From G964291335 sp964291335 (lineage in GTDB: Bacteria > Chloroflexota > Dehalococcoidia > Lucifugimonadales > UBA3495): 64,000 nucleotides of DNA. The DNA is taken from assembly GCA_964291335.2 (NCBI GenBank), contig OZ219749.1, positions 1 through 64,000 on the forward strand, in the 5' to 3' direction. Of this stretch, positions 23,972 through 33,296 are shown one piece after another. Made by a program: the position numbers and the translations under genes. Each line of letters starts with the position of its first letter. Within the stretch, counting starts at the first letter, position 1. The notes beneath the pieces are model-generated. The model saw nothing but the letters and a program-made list of their open reading frames with translations. It did no database searches and was not told the DNA's origin.

Positions 23972-24097
23972 TCAATTTTCAGGAAGTTCGGGATCATCAT
24001 TAAGTCCGGATGATGGTTCCTCTGGTTCTTCCGGATCAGGTCGATAGCGCTCCGCCGCTACAAGGGCTTTGCCCAGGGCGTCATCGGTGCTGTCCAC
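23972..24097 (-). CDS. Possible 41-residue acidic peptide or gene remnant
   Basis: From GTG 24097 the frame gives MDSTDDALGKALVAAERYRP followed by DPEEPEEPSSGLNDD and ends at TGA. The frame is open further upstream (HPKWHLAPSIPNRFWQL) without a start codon, so this may be the tail of a deleted gene rather than an intact one. The acidic, Pro-Glu-rich end looks like a genuine C-terminus. No family was recognised. Confidence 0.3.
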   Translation of the reverse strand: MDSTDDALGKALVAAERYRPDPEEPEEPSSGLNDDPELPEN

Positions 24098-24264
24098 TAG
24101 CTGCCAAAACCTGTTGGGAATACTAGGGGCAAGGTGCCATTTGGGGTGACCTTATATTGCAATTCTCATCCGTCTTTTCGTGCAGGTGCAGATAATTGCA
24201 TAACTCGGACGGAAAAACCAACTTCGGTGTCGTTCATGTCAAGGACAGCATATCTGCCATTTCC

Positions 24265-24273
24265 TGATATAAT
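24265..24273 (+). promoter_or_regulatory. Extended -10 promoter for the AAA-subtilase operon
   Basis: TGATATAAT is an extended -10 (TGn TATAAT), 73 nt upstream of ATG 24346. The same TGATATAAT occurs upstream of parA (1929-1937). No strong -35 was seen. Confidence 0.5.
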
Positions 24274-24345
24274 CCCTCCCACCAGGATGTCTGTTCACTA
24301 GTTGGCGCAGGCAATTTTTGATTGCCCTACGGTAGGCAGGTAGGT

Positions 24346-25329
24346 ATGGCACGCGCGGATCTGATCTTGGCATTGGTGAAGGCTGGCTCCAGTGGAGACC
24401 AAGTTCAATTTCGCAAGGTCGTGGAAGCCTTGGCAGCTGATGAGCGCGCCAAGCAGCACACGGTTCTGGCCAACCGTATCCTGGGCAACTTCTCTATCAA
24501 TAAGAACGGGAATGGATTGCAAAGATCCTCTGGAGTAGGTCAAAAAGAACCATCAGCAGGCGATCTCGTTTTGGAAATGGCCCCATCCCGGAGGTTGAAG
24601 GAGCTTATACTGCCTCAAGCAGTTGAAACTGCTGTCGCGGATCTGGTGGAGGAGCAGTTACGGGCTGATCTGCTGCGTTCTTACAACATCGAACCGCGCC
24701 ATCGCATTCTACTTACGGGCCCTCCTGGAAACGGCAAAACCTCGTTAGCAGAAGCACTGGCCGACGCTATGAGCATTCCCTTAGTAGTGGTGCGATATGA
24801 AGCGGTGATTGGCAGCTACCTTGGAGAAACGGCACAACGCATTTCGCAGGTTTTCGACTACGCGCGTTCGCGACAGTGCGTACTCTTTTTCGACGAGTTC
24901 GACACAGTGGCTAAAGAGAGGGGGGATACTAACGAGACTGGCGAAATCAAGCGGGTCGTGAGTTCTTTGCTGTTGCAAGTGGACGCCCTGCCCAGCTACG
25001 TGGTAGCGGTGACGGCCAGCAATCATCCCGAATTGCTGGACAGGGCAGTCTGGCGACGTTTTCAAATGCGCCTCGAATTACCTATGCCTGGACAGGAGCA
25101 CATTACGCAATGGTTGCGCCGATTTGAGGAGCGCACCGGCTACGAGATTGGCTATTCGGCTGAGTGTCTGGCGACCCAACTGGTGGGGCTGAGTTTTGCC
25201 GAAGTTGAGGAATTCGGGTTGGATTTGGTGCGCCGAGCTGTGCTGAGTCAGCCGAGTGTTGATCTCCGCCAGATAGTTCGTGACCGGTTGTGCCAGCTTA
25301 GTGCTCATGCTCGTAGCAAGGTGAGTTAG
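24346..25329 (+). CDS. AAA+ ATPase, partner of a subtilase
   Basis: From ATG 24346 (MARADLILALVKAGSSGD) the protein has about 327 residues. A helical N-terminal domain (to about residue 110) precedes a canonical AAA+ module. Walker A is GPPGNGKT, the pore loop region is YEAVIGSYLGE, Walker B is CVLFFDEFDT, sensor 1 is VVAVTASNH, and the arginine finger region is RAVWRRF. The N-terminal region is of the type that binds client proteins. The gene ends 5 nt before a subtilase gene, so the products should act together. AAA+/S8 peptidase pairs are recurrent in bacterial accessory genomes and suspected to be conflict systems. I know this only in outline. Lower GC than its neighbours suggests horizontal acquisition. 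Confidence 0.82.
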   Translation: MARADLILALVKAGSSGDQVQFRKVVEALAADERAKQHTVLANRILGNFSINKNGNGLQRSSGVGQKEPSAGDLVLEMAPSRRLKELILPQAVETAVADLVEEQLRADLLRSYNIEPRHRILLTGPPGNGKTSLAEALADAMSIPLVVVRYEAVIGSYLGETAQRISQVFDYARSRQCVLFFDEFDTVAKERGDTNETGEIKRVVSSLLLQVDALPSYVVAVTASNHPELLDRAVWRRFQMRLELPMPGQEHITQWLRRFEERTGYEIGYSAECLATQLVGLSFAEVEEFGLDLVRRAVLSQPSVDLRQIVRDRLCQLSAHARSKVS

Positions 25330-25334
25330 CTAAT

Positions 25335-27900
25335 ATGGCCGAGTATCCCCTACTGTTTTTCCCTGATGCCGTGGCTGGATCACGCGAGCGTCGCCGAAGT
25401 GGGGGCAATTCACGCATTAATTTCCCGGATCCGAGACGGCAAGGGGATAGGCTGATTCCTCAATTCCAAAACCTTGTCTCTGTCATAAGACAACGGAACA
25501 TGGAACTTCGAGACAACGCAGTTGGCATTCTCCCTGATCAGGTCTTGGTTCTGGAGACTGCAGGGACCGTGGAGAATTTCGTCAACGCGGTCCGTAAGAT
25601 AAACGGGCTGAGCTGGCTGGCGGAATCTGAATTGACGGACATCGAGCCGGATGAGGATTTTTATGAAGTGGGCGACGAGGGCGAGATGCGTCCATACTCT
25701 GGCAGACTGTTTTTGGTAATGACCAATGCTAATGCATTGGATAGTTTGAGATTGCGCTTCAACGAGTTCCAGCAAAATCCCGACGCAAGTTTTCCGCGCG
25801 GATTAGCTCCTCTGAAACGGGTTTTTCAGCAACTGCGGGCTATGCGCTTTTGGGGCCCGGACGATCGCATTAATGAAACCGGTCTGTGGGAAGACTGGCA
25901 AATGCGGCTACAGTACTCGGATGTCACCGATTTGCTTCCGTTCGAGACTGAGTTGTGGTTCAAGAATACAGCCAGCCAGCGTAGACAAGCAGAATCCAGA
26001 TTTGTCGAATTGGTAGAGTCATTGGGTGGCGAAATATCTCGAAGGTCCGTCATTTCTGAGATTAGCTATCATGGTTTGCTAGGCCGTATTCCGGCGGCTC
26101 ATGTCTTAAGATTGGGAGAACGCGGGGATAGTCAACTGATCCTTTGTGAAGATGTGATGTTTTTGCGACCGTCAGGCCAATGGGCGGCCCCGTACATCGA
26201 CGAATTAGCCGAACTGGATAGTTTGCCTCTCTCTGATGTCAGTAGTGGTGAATTTGGACCACCTGTGATCGCTTTGCTTGATGGGTTACCTTTGGTTAGT
26301 CATAAGTTGCTGGATGGACGTTTGATGCTTGATGACCCAGATGGGTACGATGGGTACTACCAAGCCAACGAACGCCAACACGGTACAGGTATGGCTTCCC
26401 TTATCTGCCATGGCGATTTGGATGCCAAATCTGGATCGCTAGCGCGTAGGTTGTACGCAAGGCCGATAATGCGGCCTAACACGGGAGTTCCTGGTCAGCC
26501 GAGGAATGAGGTGATACCCGACGAGGAGCTTCCGGTAGATTTAGTACACCGTGCGGTCCGCCGATTGTTCGACGGAGACGGAGAAGAGCCGGCAGTGGCT
26601 CCCAGCATACGGGTTATAAACCTGTCAGTCTGTGACCGTCGTCGCCCTTTTTTCCGCGACATGAGCCCCATGGCACGCCTATTGGATTGGCTATCGGTCA
26701 AGTACCAAGTGCTTTTTCTGGTCAGCGCAGGGAATCACGACCAAGATATCGAGCTGGCTATTCCTCGTGGTGAACTGAGTGGATTGGACCAAGGTGCACG
26801 GGAGACCGTGTTGTTGAATGCACTGGTTGCCGACGCTAGAAACCGCACTCTGCTTTCTCCCGCCGAAACACTCAACGGATTGACGATTGGAGCAGCCCAT
26901 GTTGATTGCTCTACTCTCCCCAATTTCTACCGCTGGATTGACCCTTTCACACAAGGATGGTTCCCCAGCGTGGTGAGTGCACAAGGACCAGGGTATCGTA
27001 GGTCAGTTAAGCCTGATATTTTGTTGCCTGGTGGACGGCAGTCGTTGTCCGAGAAGCTTGGTACCACTCATAAAAACGAGGTATTGCAATTAACTCAAGG
27101 AAGGGCCGCACCGGGGCATAGAGTTGCTTGGCCCGGAGAGCAGGGCAGTTTGGAATCAACCCTTTATACGCAAGGCACTAGCAACGCGACAGCGTTGGCA
27201 TCCCGCGCGGCAGAGCAGATTTACGATGTCCTGCAAGAATTGAGATTGCAATCAGGTTCGTTCCCCAATCAGCACTTCGACACCGTTCTGCTGAAAACTC
27301 TCTTGGTGCACGGAGCACATTACGAGTTTGACCGTTACGTGCCGCTTCTGAATGGCCAATGGAATACCCGACAGAAAAAAGCCCTTGCGATGCGGTTGAT
27401 TGGGTACGGGCCTGCTGAACCTGACCGGGTAATGATATGCACTGACCAGAGGGTAACTGTACTAGGGTGCGGGGAGATTGGTGCTGATGAAGCTCACATC
27501 TTCAGCCTGCCTGCTCCTCCGGTTCTTTCAGGGAGAGCTGACCTTCGGCGTATGATCTCTACTTTATCTTGGTTGTCACCCATTAACCTCGAACATCGCA
27601 ATTACCGGCGTGCTCAACTCCAGTTTAAGGTAGGGCGTGAATTAGCCGATAAATCTGTCGGTGTCACCTACCCTGGGTCTCTTCGTGGAACAGTCCAGCA
27701 CGAGGTTCTGGACGGGAACAAAGCTAAGGTCATCAATTAATATCCGTGTGGAATGTCGGGCTGACGCAGGGAGCTTTGATGATAAGATCCGCTACGCTTT
27801 GGCAATAACGCTGGAGTTGCCTGATAGTCTGGGTGTCCACATATACGACGAAATTCGAGACAGACTATTGATGAGGCTCCCTGTTCCAATTAATCCGTAA
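25335..27900 (+). CDS. S8 (subtilisin-like) peptidase paired with the AAA+ ATPase, 3' end frameshifted
   Basis: The first frame (801 residues, stop at 27740) has an N-terminal domain of about 300 residues and then the subtilase core: catalytic Asp in VIALLDGLP, His in QHGTGMAS, oxyanion region LVSAGNH, and Ser in GTSNATALAS. The triad is complete. After 27740 the +1 frame continues as NIRVECRADAGSF, then IRYALAITLELPDSLGVHI to a TAA at 27900, which looks like the missing last 53 residues. Deleting four bases (TTAA within CAATTAATATCC) restores continuity. No signal peptide is present, so it acts in the cytoplasm, probably on phage or host proteins under ATPase control. Confidence 0.83.
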
Positions 27901-28105
27901 TGGGGGCTAGGAATAGCACTCCTGCTTGTCAGTGTGATCGGTGTCGCCATCAATCAGCGACAGGTTTATTATCCCATTGGCGTACTATGCTTCGCTACTG
28001 CATGGTGCTACCGATTTCCTATGGCTGTGCATTAGCAATGATCCGCGGTTATATTCCCAGCGTAGTAACGCCTGTTTTAGCTGCTTGCCGGCTTGGGCAA
28101 TTCAC

Positions 28106-29872
28106 TCATTGTTCATCCAGAAACGTGGTTGCTACCAGGACTTCGCACCACTGGATGGCATCTTCTTCCATCTCGAATACATCCCAGATTTCCTGGCATA
28201 TCTGATCAACTTTCCGGTACCCCGTAGCTATCCAGTAGAGGATGCTGCCATCTGACTCTAGCTTAACTTCTGCCCAGATCTCTACTGTGGTATTATCAGG
28301 CCCTTGTGCTAGCACCAAGCTTTTCTCACTGTGGCGGTGCCACATGAAGTTTCGTTCCTTCAAGGCCGCAGACGCTTGCTGTCCCGTTATTGCGATGTTC
28401 TCCGACCGGTCGATTTCCTTTTCGTTCTCGTCACGCAGTGTCAGGGTTATTCTGGTCGGCACCGGTGGCCATGTCTGTCTGAAGGTAGCGAGAGAAATGT
28501 CTTCAATGTTGTGCGTGTCCGGTGAAATTGGTTGGTACTCTTCATCAAAGTGGCTGATACTGTAGAGATAACTGGGATGATAGCAGTTATGCGCAGCTTT
28601 ATCCCGTGGGCACTTCAGCAGCAGCACAGTCAGATCGTGGTAAGGGGACAGGTCATATGAGGCACTCAGGTACCGATTAGTGGCGATGATCACGATGACG
28701 TCAATGTTGTCGGGCCATTGTTCGGGCAACTCGCTGTACCATTGCGGTTCTACCGGGAAGCCCTGGGCTATGACAACAACCCAGTTTTTGTGGCCGACTC
28801 CTTGCTTCGCGATGACTTGCGATTTACTCTCTACAGCTTTCCTCACTTCGGCGTTGAAGCCTTCTTGAGTAATGGTAAGCAGTGGAGTAACGGTTAGCGC
28901 GACGGGAATGCCTTCATCGGCTTCTGGGTTTGGCAGGTAAATCACCCATTTGTGGCTTTCATCGTGTTCAGGAAGATTCTTCAAAGTTGCTCCGGGAATG
29001 TCCTGTGGAATCTTGCAGTCCAAGCAGTGCAGAATCCCACTTCCGTGAGGGGTAGGTGCTCTGCCTTTTTGAGACATTGCCACCAGGTCGTGAAGGCTGT
29101 GCCCCTTCGAATAGCGTGGCTGAATTGAGACAACTTCCAGGTTCGTGCTCTCCCCGTTTATCAATGCTCTACCGTCGGGAAACCGATCATTTTGTGGAAC
29201 TTGCACCGGCTTGTATTCAAAGCCCCACTGGGGCATGGTGCGGTCCAGCACTTCCAATGCCACGGTTTCGTGATGGTGTTCATTGACGCTTTCGAGCCAC
29301 AAGTAATTCAACCAGTATTCTTGAGTGAGACGGTGCATCGCCCGACCTTCATTTCCCAGTTTTCTGATGATCCGATGCCGGTAGTGTATTGGATACTCAG
29401 GGTACTTGGGATACTTCATCTGGTCTATGCTGGTTCGATGCACTTCAAAGAATCGGTCTTCGCTATAGCTGATCACGTTTCCGTTCGAAACACCTGCTCG
29501 GGTTTCCTTGAACGTATCGGCAAGCATCATTGCCTGGTGCACCAGATCCTGATCGTGCAGCACCGGGCGGACCTGGATGAGACGGTTTCCAAACCGGTGT
29601 ATGGTCATCAGGGAGATGCTTTCCTTGCTTTCGACGTTTATGTAGGAGGTCACGTGATCCCAAGCATTCTCTACCAATCCCTGGGCGATTTGGCGTTCTT
29701 CGCCTTGTACTGTAGTAAGCAGGAGATAACACGATTTTTCTGCCAGAATTTTTAATGCTGAAGCGATAGTCGCTTCGTGGGCGGGGCTATCTGGACGGCG
29801 GGTTGCCGGATGGATGTCAGCTTCTTCAATGAGAATTGGGGTATAGTCTGGAACAACTCGAGCTAGATGCAA
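28106..29872 (-). CDS. P-loop ATPase (Walker B part) with possible nuclease domain
   Basis: This 588-residue frame starts at TTG inside the end of the 64-codon frame upstream. It begins LARVVPDYTPILIEEADIH, a Walker B-like strand followed by EEAD, and has no Walker A. Walker A lies in the upstream frame. Adding one base near 29876 joins them as NPEG-LLHLARVV. Near the middle, DGRALINGESTNLEVVSIQP has the spacing of a PD-(D/E)xK nuclease core, which is suggestive only. The C-terminal part has a cysteine/histidine-bearing patch (ILHCLDCKIP). It is convergent with the subtilase gene. It probably belongs to the same defence-like block. The gap 27901-28105 holds no gene. Confidence 0.6.
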   Translation of the reverse strand: MHLARVVPDYTPILIEEADIHPATRRPDSPAHEATIASALKILAEKSCYLLLTTVQGEERQIAQGLVENAWDHVTSYINVESKESISLMTIHRFGNRLIQVRPVLHDQDLVHQAMMLADTFKETRAGVSNGNVISYSEDRFFEVHRTSIDQMKYPKYPEYPIHYRHRIIRKLGNEGRAMHRLTQEYWLNYLWLESVNEHHHETVALEVLDRTMPQWGFEYKPVQVPQNDRFPDGRALINGESTNLEVVSIQPRYSKGHSLHDLVAMSQKGRAPTPHGSGILHCLDCKIPQDIPGATLKNLPEHDESHKWVIYLPNPEADEGIPVALTVTPLLTITQEGFNAEVRKAVESKSQVIAKQGVGHKNWVVVIAQGFPVEPQWYSELPEQWPDNIDVIVIIATNRYLSASYDLSPYHDLTVLLLKCPRDKAAHNCYHPSYLYSISHFDEEYQPISPDTHNIEDISLATFRQTWPPVPTRITLTLRDENEKEIDRSENIAITGQQASAALKERNFMWHRHSEKSLVLAQGPDNTTVEIWAEVKLESDGSILYWIATGYRKVDQICQEIWDVFEMEEDAIQWCEVLVATTFLDEQ

Positions 29873-30057
29873 TAACCTTCAGGGTTCTTCAAGTAATTTT
29901 CTGAGTACACATAGCCGATCAGGGCAGTTCCGTTATGGTAGAATGTATAACCTCGACGGGACAAATCGCTCCCTACCAGCACGGCATAGGTTGTGCGTCC
30001 GCTTTTCCTCTGGCCGGTTACTATAGTAATTTGAGGATGAGAGCCTTTCCCGTCCAT
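29863..30057 (-). CDS. P-loop ATPase (Walker A part), frameshifted from the next gene
   Basis: These 64 codons from ATG 30057 read MDGKGSHPQITIVTGQRKSG, RTTYAVLVGSDLSRRGYTFY and NGTALIGYVYSENYLKNPEG. The strand-loop-helix IVTGQRKSGRTTYAV is a Walker A of the Zot/FtsK-like kind (GxxxSGRTT). The small frame then runs into TAG at 29863, but the -1 frame continues with a Walker B. So this is the N-terminus of a single protein of about 650 residues. It is either inactivated by a one-base deletion or misread. The upstream 260 nt (to the Uma2 gene) hold no reading frame of note. Confidence 0.65.
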   Translation of the reverse strand: MDGKGSHPQITIVTGQRKSGRTTYAVLVGSDLSRRGYTFYHNGTALIGYVYSENYLKNPEGYCI

Positions 30058-30317
30058 TTTATTAGCCTCGTTGCCTTGTCAGCGTAATGTTGTGGAATAA
30101 CCGGGGCAACTATTGCCGGGTGTTATCGGTCAAGTCTCTTCTTCCAATTTGCTCCGGACTTGAGTTTGGTTATGCGGAGGACAGCGAGTTCTTATTCTGA
30201 TGCAACGGGATACGGGCTGGTCGCAGTGCTGACGTGGGGCCGGTGTCCACAGTGGCACCGCGGTTTCGGCAGCTTCAGGCTGCTTGGCACGGGGTTCTTC
30301 GGCAGCATCAGCAGTAA

Positions 30318-31064
30318 TCAGGTTTCCCGGAGCCGCCGGATTTCCTCTTCCAGTTCCATTGCTCGGCGTTCCGCTGCAATTCGGGCTTGTTCCGCCTCAA
30401 TGCGGCGCTGTTCTGCCTGTGTCCGGCCTTGCTCCGCCTCAATGCGGCGCTGCTCTGCCATTGCCAGGCTGATGATTGGCTGGTTGGTCTCCGGGTCATA
30501 CCAGAGCAGCCGGCCCTGTTCCCACCTGAGAAACAGGTCAAGGACTTCGCTGTAACCCTGGTATATCCCTTCTGCCAGTTGGCGCACCGGCATCGGCTGA
30601 TAGGCATCCCCGGCCAGCCGGTCGCCGGCCAGTTTGACCAGTCTGGGAGAATCCTCTTTGTCAAAGCGCCAGTATTCCCTGACCCCGAGTCGGGCATAGA
30701 ACTCCCGCTTGATGGTGTTGTCCACCGCTCTGGTGGAGGGTGAGGCGATTTCCAGTACGAAGTCCGGCGGTTTTCCCTGTTCGGAAACGATATAGCCGTT
30801 GTTCCGTTCGTAGAGTTCCGGATCGGCATTGAAGGCAACCAGCAGGTCCGGGACCCGGTGGCCCGGGCCGGGCCCGCGGCGGTCCATTACCAGGTAACGT
30901 TCCGCTTTGACGACGGTTGATTCCGGGCTGCCCAGGTGGTATTTAAGAGCGTGCATGCTGCCGGTTTCGGCCAGATGTTCGGCGCTGGTCATATCTTCGG
31001 GCGCTTTCTCCGGTGGGTAGGGTAGCTGAATGGTTTGGGCTGTATTGATGTAGGGAAGGTTCAT
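30318..31064 (-). CDS. Uma2 family putative endonuclease with C-terminal coiled coil
   Basis: The start was chosen at ATG 31064 (MNLPYINTAQTIQLPYP) because a GAGG site lies 7 nt upstream. The PD-(D/E)XK-type core is visible: HRVPDLLVAF, then KPPDFVLEIASPST, RAVDNTIKREFYARLGVREYW and YDPETNQPI. The last 60 residues are a repetitive helix (AEQRRIEAEQGRTQ, AEQARIAAE) usual for the family. Uma2 proteins are abundant in Cyanobacteria and Chloroflexota, and their biological role is unclear. A second copy lies at 55078-55779. It is a single gene, about 250 nt from the split ATPase. Confidence 0.85.
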   Translation of the reverse strand: MNLPYINTAQTIQLPYPPEKAPEDMTSAEHLAETGSMHALKYHLGSPESTVVKAERYLVMDRRGPGPGHRVPDLLVAFNADPELYERNNGYIVSEQGKPPDFVLEIASPSTRAVDNTIKREFYARLGVREYWRFDKEDSPRLVKLAGDRLAGDAYQPMPVRQLAEGIYQGYSEVLDLFLRWEQGRLLWYDPETNQPIISLAMAEQRRIEAEQGRTQAEQRRIEAEQARIAAERRAMELEEEIRRLRET

Positions 31065-31398
31065 GGCAACCTCGGCGTTGTGGGTTGGGGCAATATGTTT
31101 TATTCCCGGTTTCAGATTCAGCTGTTTTATGCCACTGTCGGTCAGCATTGCCGGGTTTGGTCCATCCGGGGGTCGGGATGGTCAGGGGTGTTGGAATCGG
31201 CGCTGTGGGGCAATTTGCTGATAGACTGGCGTCCGTTTCAAGTTTGATTCCGGAGCCTTCCGCCTGGGGCCGTTTCGTCGGCCAGTCCCACCCGTGGTTG
31301 TCGGCGCGCATGCTGGGGGTCATCCGGTAAGTTGTCCATTGGGTATATTGTTGAGTATGTGCCGGTATTCGGTCAAGAGTAGTACGTCACTATGGGGG

Positions 31399-31656
31399 TC
31401 AGTTCCTTCGGCCAAAGCGGGCGCCCAATCGGCCGGCATCGTCCGGCGTAAAGAAGTGGCCGACCGCCGTGTTGATTTCTTCGATGATGAAAACGGCTGC
31501 GAGGGTTTGGAGCATTTCCCTTGCTTCCTGATCCGTAATGAGGCTTGCCTGCTGCGCAGCGGCAATGGCGCCGATGGCGCTGCGCCGGTTGACGTTGTGC
31601 AATTGCTGCCTGGGGCTGATGGACGACAGCAGGTTATGGTAGTTTTCGGTGGGCAT
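31399..31656 (-). CDS. Small helical protein of unknown function
   Basis: This 85-residue protein reads MPTENYHNLLSSISPRQQLH, then RSAIGAIAAAQQASLITDQE and ends GHFFTPDDAGRLGARFGRRN. Two or three helices are predicted, with no metal ligands and no signal. It begins 3 nt after the stop of the 113-residue gene upstream, so the two form a small operon. The stretch SLITDQEAREMLQTL resembles the ITQEEA-type helix common in several small proteins of this window, but not enough to assign a family. Confidence 0.6.
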   Translation of the reverse strand: MPTENYHNLLSSISPRQQLHNVNRRSAIGAIAAAQQASLITDQEAREMLQTLAAVFIIEEINTAVGHFFTPDDAGRLGARFGRRN

Positions 31657-31659
31657 TAT

Positions 31660-32001
31660 TCACCTCTTTTGAGCCGGTAGTGGCAGCCGCTGGAAACCGG
31701 CAAATCTGCGCCGGACTGCTCTGGCCCGGTCAGGTTCTCTATCCGGGTCGGACTGGTAATCCTGGCAGAGATTGTACTCAATGCCCAGCCGGTAGGTAAC
31801 CGTGGTTGCTCCGGTAAATTCGTCCATCTCCTGTTCGGTCAGGGACAGGATGACGTCAAAGGCGGAAACCGATTCGAGTTCGTGGTCGTGTCCGTGGACT
31901 TCCAGTTCGTATTGGTTATCCAGCAGATGATGCCAGATTTGATATTCCCAGGATTGTCCACAGCACTGGCAGACAACTGTGTGTCGGTCCGGGTTGTTCA
32001 T
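31660..32001 (-). CDS. Small CxxC protein of unknown function
   Basis: This 113-residue protein starts MNNPDRHTVVCQCCGQSWEY, which is one half of a zinc ribbon (CxCC). A His-rich segment (LEVHGHDHELESVSAF) follows that could complete a metal site. The middle (DVILSLTEQEMDEFTGATTV) is mixed alpha/beta and the end is basic (RAVRRRFAGFQRLPLP). It is the first of two co-directional small genes (3 nt gap). No family was recognised. Confidence 0.65.
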   Translation of the reverse strand: MNNPDRHTVVCQCCGQSWEYQIWHHLLDNQYELEVHGHDHELESVSAFDVILSLTEQEMDEFTGATTVTYRLGIEYNLCQDYQSDPDREPDRARAVRRRFAGFQRLPLPAQKR

Positions 32002-32049
32002 TGTTCTTTCTCCGGTGAAGTTCGGTGGGTTGTTGATTATCCGGCGCGT

Positions 32050-32280
32050 TCAGCCTGATGATACCAAACCGGCTTTTCCGGGGTTTTCTTCGGACGCGGC
32101 GCCTTTGTTCGATCGGGGTGCCCGCCGTGGGGGGATTCGCTTTGGCGGGGCTGCCGGTTCCGGGTCCGGTGCGCGGACTTCACGCGGCAGTATCTCCAGT
32201 TGTGGGTAGGGCCGCCGGGTGATTTGCGCTGCATCCGGGTTGGGTTTTCCGGCTATTGTAACTGCCGGCGCCGGCTGTTC
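32050..32280 (-). other. Open coding-like frame without a start codon
   Basis: On the minus strand the frame reads EQPAPAVTIAGKPNPDAAQI, then RRPYPQLEILPREVRAPDPE and ends at TGA 32050. The composition looks like a disordered protein tail, but it is preceded by a TAA and has no ATG/GTG/TTG. It may be the remnant or frameshifted end of a gene. Confidence 0.3.
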
Positions 32281-32439
32281 TTAAAAGACCTTGCGCCGGC
32301 AGCCTTGTTTTCCCGGTTTCAGAGGTTCGACGCTCCGATCCGGCCCGTTTTACCCCCGGTAGGTATGCTACAAATTGCTAATACAGTCGGGTTTTGGGGT
32401 TAATTCTGCCGTTTTCCTTATGTAGGGAAGAAATAAGGA

Positions 32440-32640
32440 GCTACAAATTCACCACAAGGTCGCGGCAGTATTAGTCATATTTAACAATTTAGCGAAGGGA
32501 AATTTCTCGTTAAATGAATTCCGTTCTAATTTATCTCTTTTTCAGATATAAATTCAAGGTAGAAAATTAGAACGTTTAACGATTTAATGAAATAGCGGGA
32601 AATTTCGAAAAAATTCATACCCCCTTTTTTCCCATGTAAG
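32440..32640. other. AT-rich repeat region resembling a replication origin
   Basis: This roughly 200-nt stretch is strikingly AT-rich against its GC-rich surroundings. It holds an 11-bp inverted repeat CGTTCTAATTT (32522-32532) / AAATTAGAACG (32564-32574). It also has two copies of a direct motif TTTAACnATTTA followed by GGGAAATTTC (32480-32506 and 32575-32606). Short AT-rich repeats of this kind are typical of replication origins or centromere-like sites. No confident gene lies in 32281-33089. Two minus-strand frames there look like chance. Confidence 0.5.
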
Positions 32641-32722
32641 GGAAAACGGCGATTTTTGCCCGGAGCGTGGGTGGGCTGTCTGCCGGCCGGATAGTCTCTC
32701 CGGTCTTTTGCCGGAGCTGGCC

Positions 32723-32751
32723 TTATTTCGCACTGAGAGGCATTTTGCGGG
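32723..32751. repeat. Copy 1 of a 29-nt intergenic motif
   Basis: TTATTTCGCACTGAGAGGCA and the following nine bases match 45481-45509 at 26 of 29 positions. Both lie in intergenic DNA. Function is unknown. Confidence 0.4.
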
Positions 32752-33089
32752 ATGTTCCGGCGTTTTTGGGTCATGATTTTTTTTGCTGGCGTGCGCTGGA
32801 AGGAGTTGCTCTGCGGGAATAGGGTCGTCGTGGTCGCCCCCGGTGGAGGTTGCCGGTCGGACTTCGCCGGGCAAGCTTTCGTCAGCTCCGGAGTTCACCG
32901 CCGGGGGCGGGGCGTGCGCATGTTGTCCTGAGTCCGGAGAGGTTCCTGCATCGGTGTTTTTACGCCGGGGCCGGCGCGTTGTTTAAGGGAGTTGGAGCAG
33001 GTATGTTAGGGAAACGGCGTCGTAAGCAGTAGAGATAAGGCATTTTCTGTCTGCCGGTCGGTCTCCGGCCTTTGGGGGCCAGAGATCGA

Positions 33090-33296
33090 TTATTGGCAGT
33101 TCTTTTGATGCGCTGCCGGTTCTTTTCCTGATTTGATGGCGGATTCAATCCGGGCAATCAGTTCGTCTCCGGTCTCGTCGGGTTGGTGGGTGTCGATTGC
33201 TTCCTGGATGATAGCTTTGATCCTTTGTCTTTCCTCGGCGCGGGCTTTCTCCGCAGCCCTTTTGATGTCCTGCTGGTGCAGCCAGTGGCCAATCAT
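33090..33296 (-). CDS. WLHQQ-motif small protein, copy A
   Basis: These 68 residues read MIGHWLHQQDIKRAAEKARA, EERQRIKAIIQEAID and then DELIARIESAIKSGKEP. The pattern IGxWLHQQDxKRA...RQR...ELIARxE recurs in the genes at 33775 and 34351, so this is a local paralogous family. It is entirely helical and charged, likely a coiled coil. The ATG overlaps the stop of the DUF7689-like gene by 4 nt (ATGA), showing translational coupling. The other copies show that the motif follows either a leader peptide or transmembrane segments. No function is known to me. Confidence 0.65.
   Translation of the reverse strand: MIGHWLHQQDIKRAAEKARAEERQRIKAIIQEAIDTHQPDETGDELIARIESAIKSGKEPAAHQKNCQ

Noticed and set aside
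32526..32898. Two minus-strand frames (82 and 104 codons) across the AT-rich region
   Set aside because: Neither has a ribosome site or coherent protein-like composition, and they overlap each other and the repeats.
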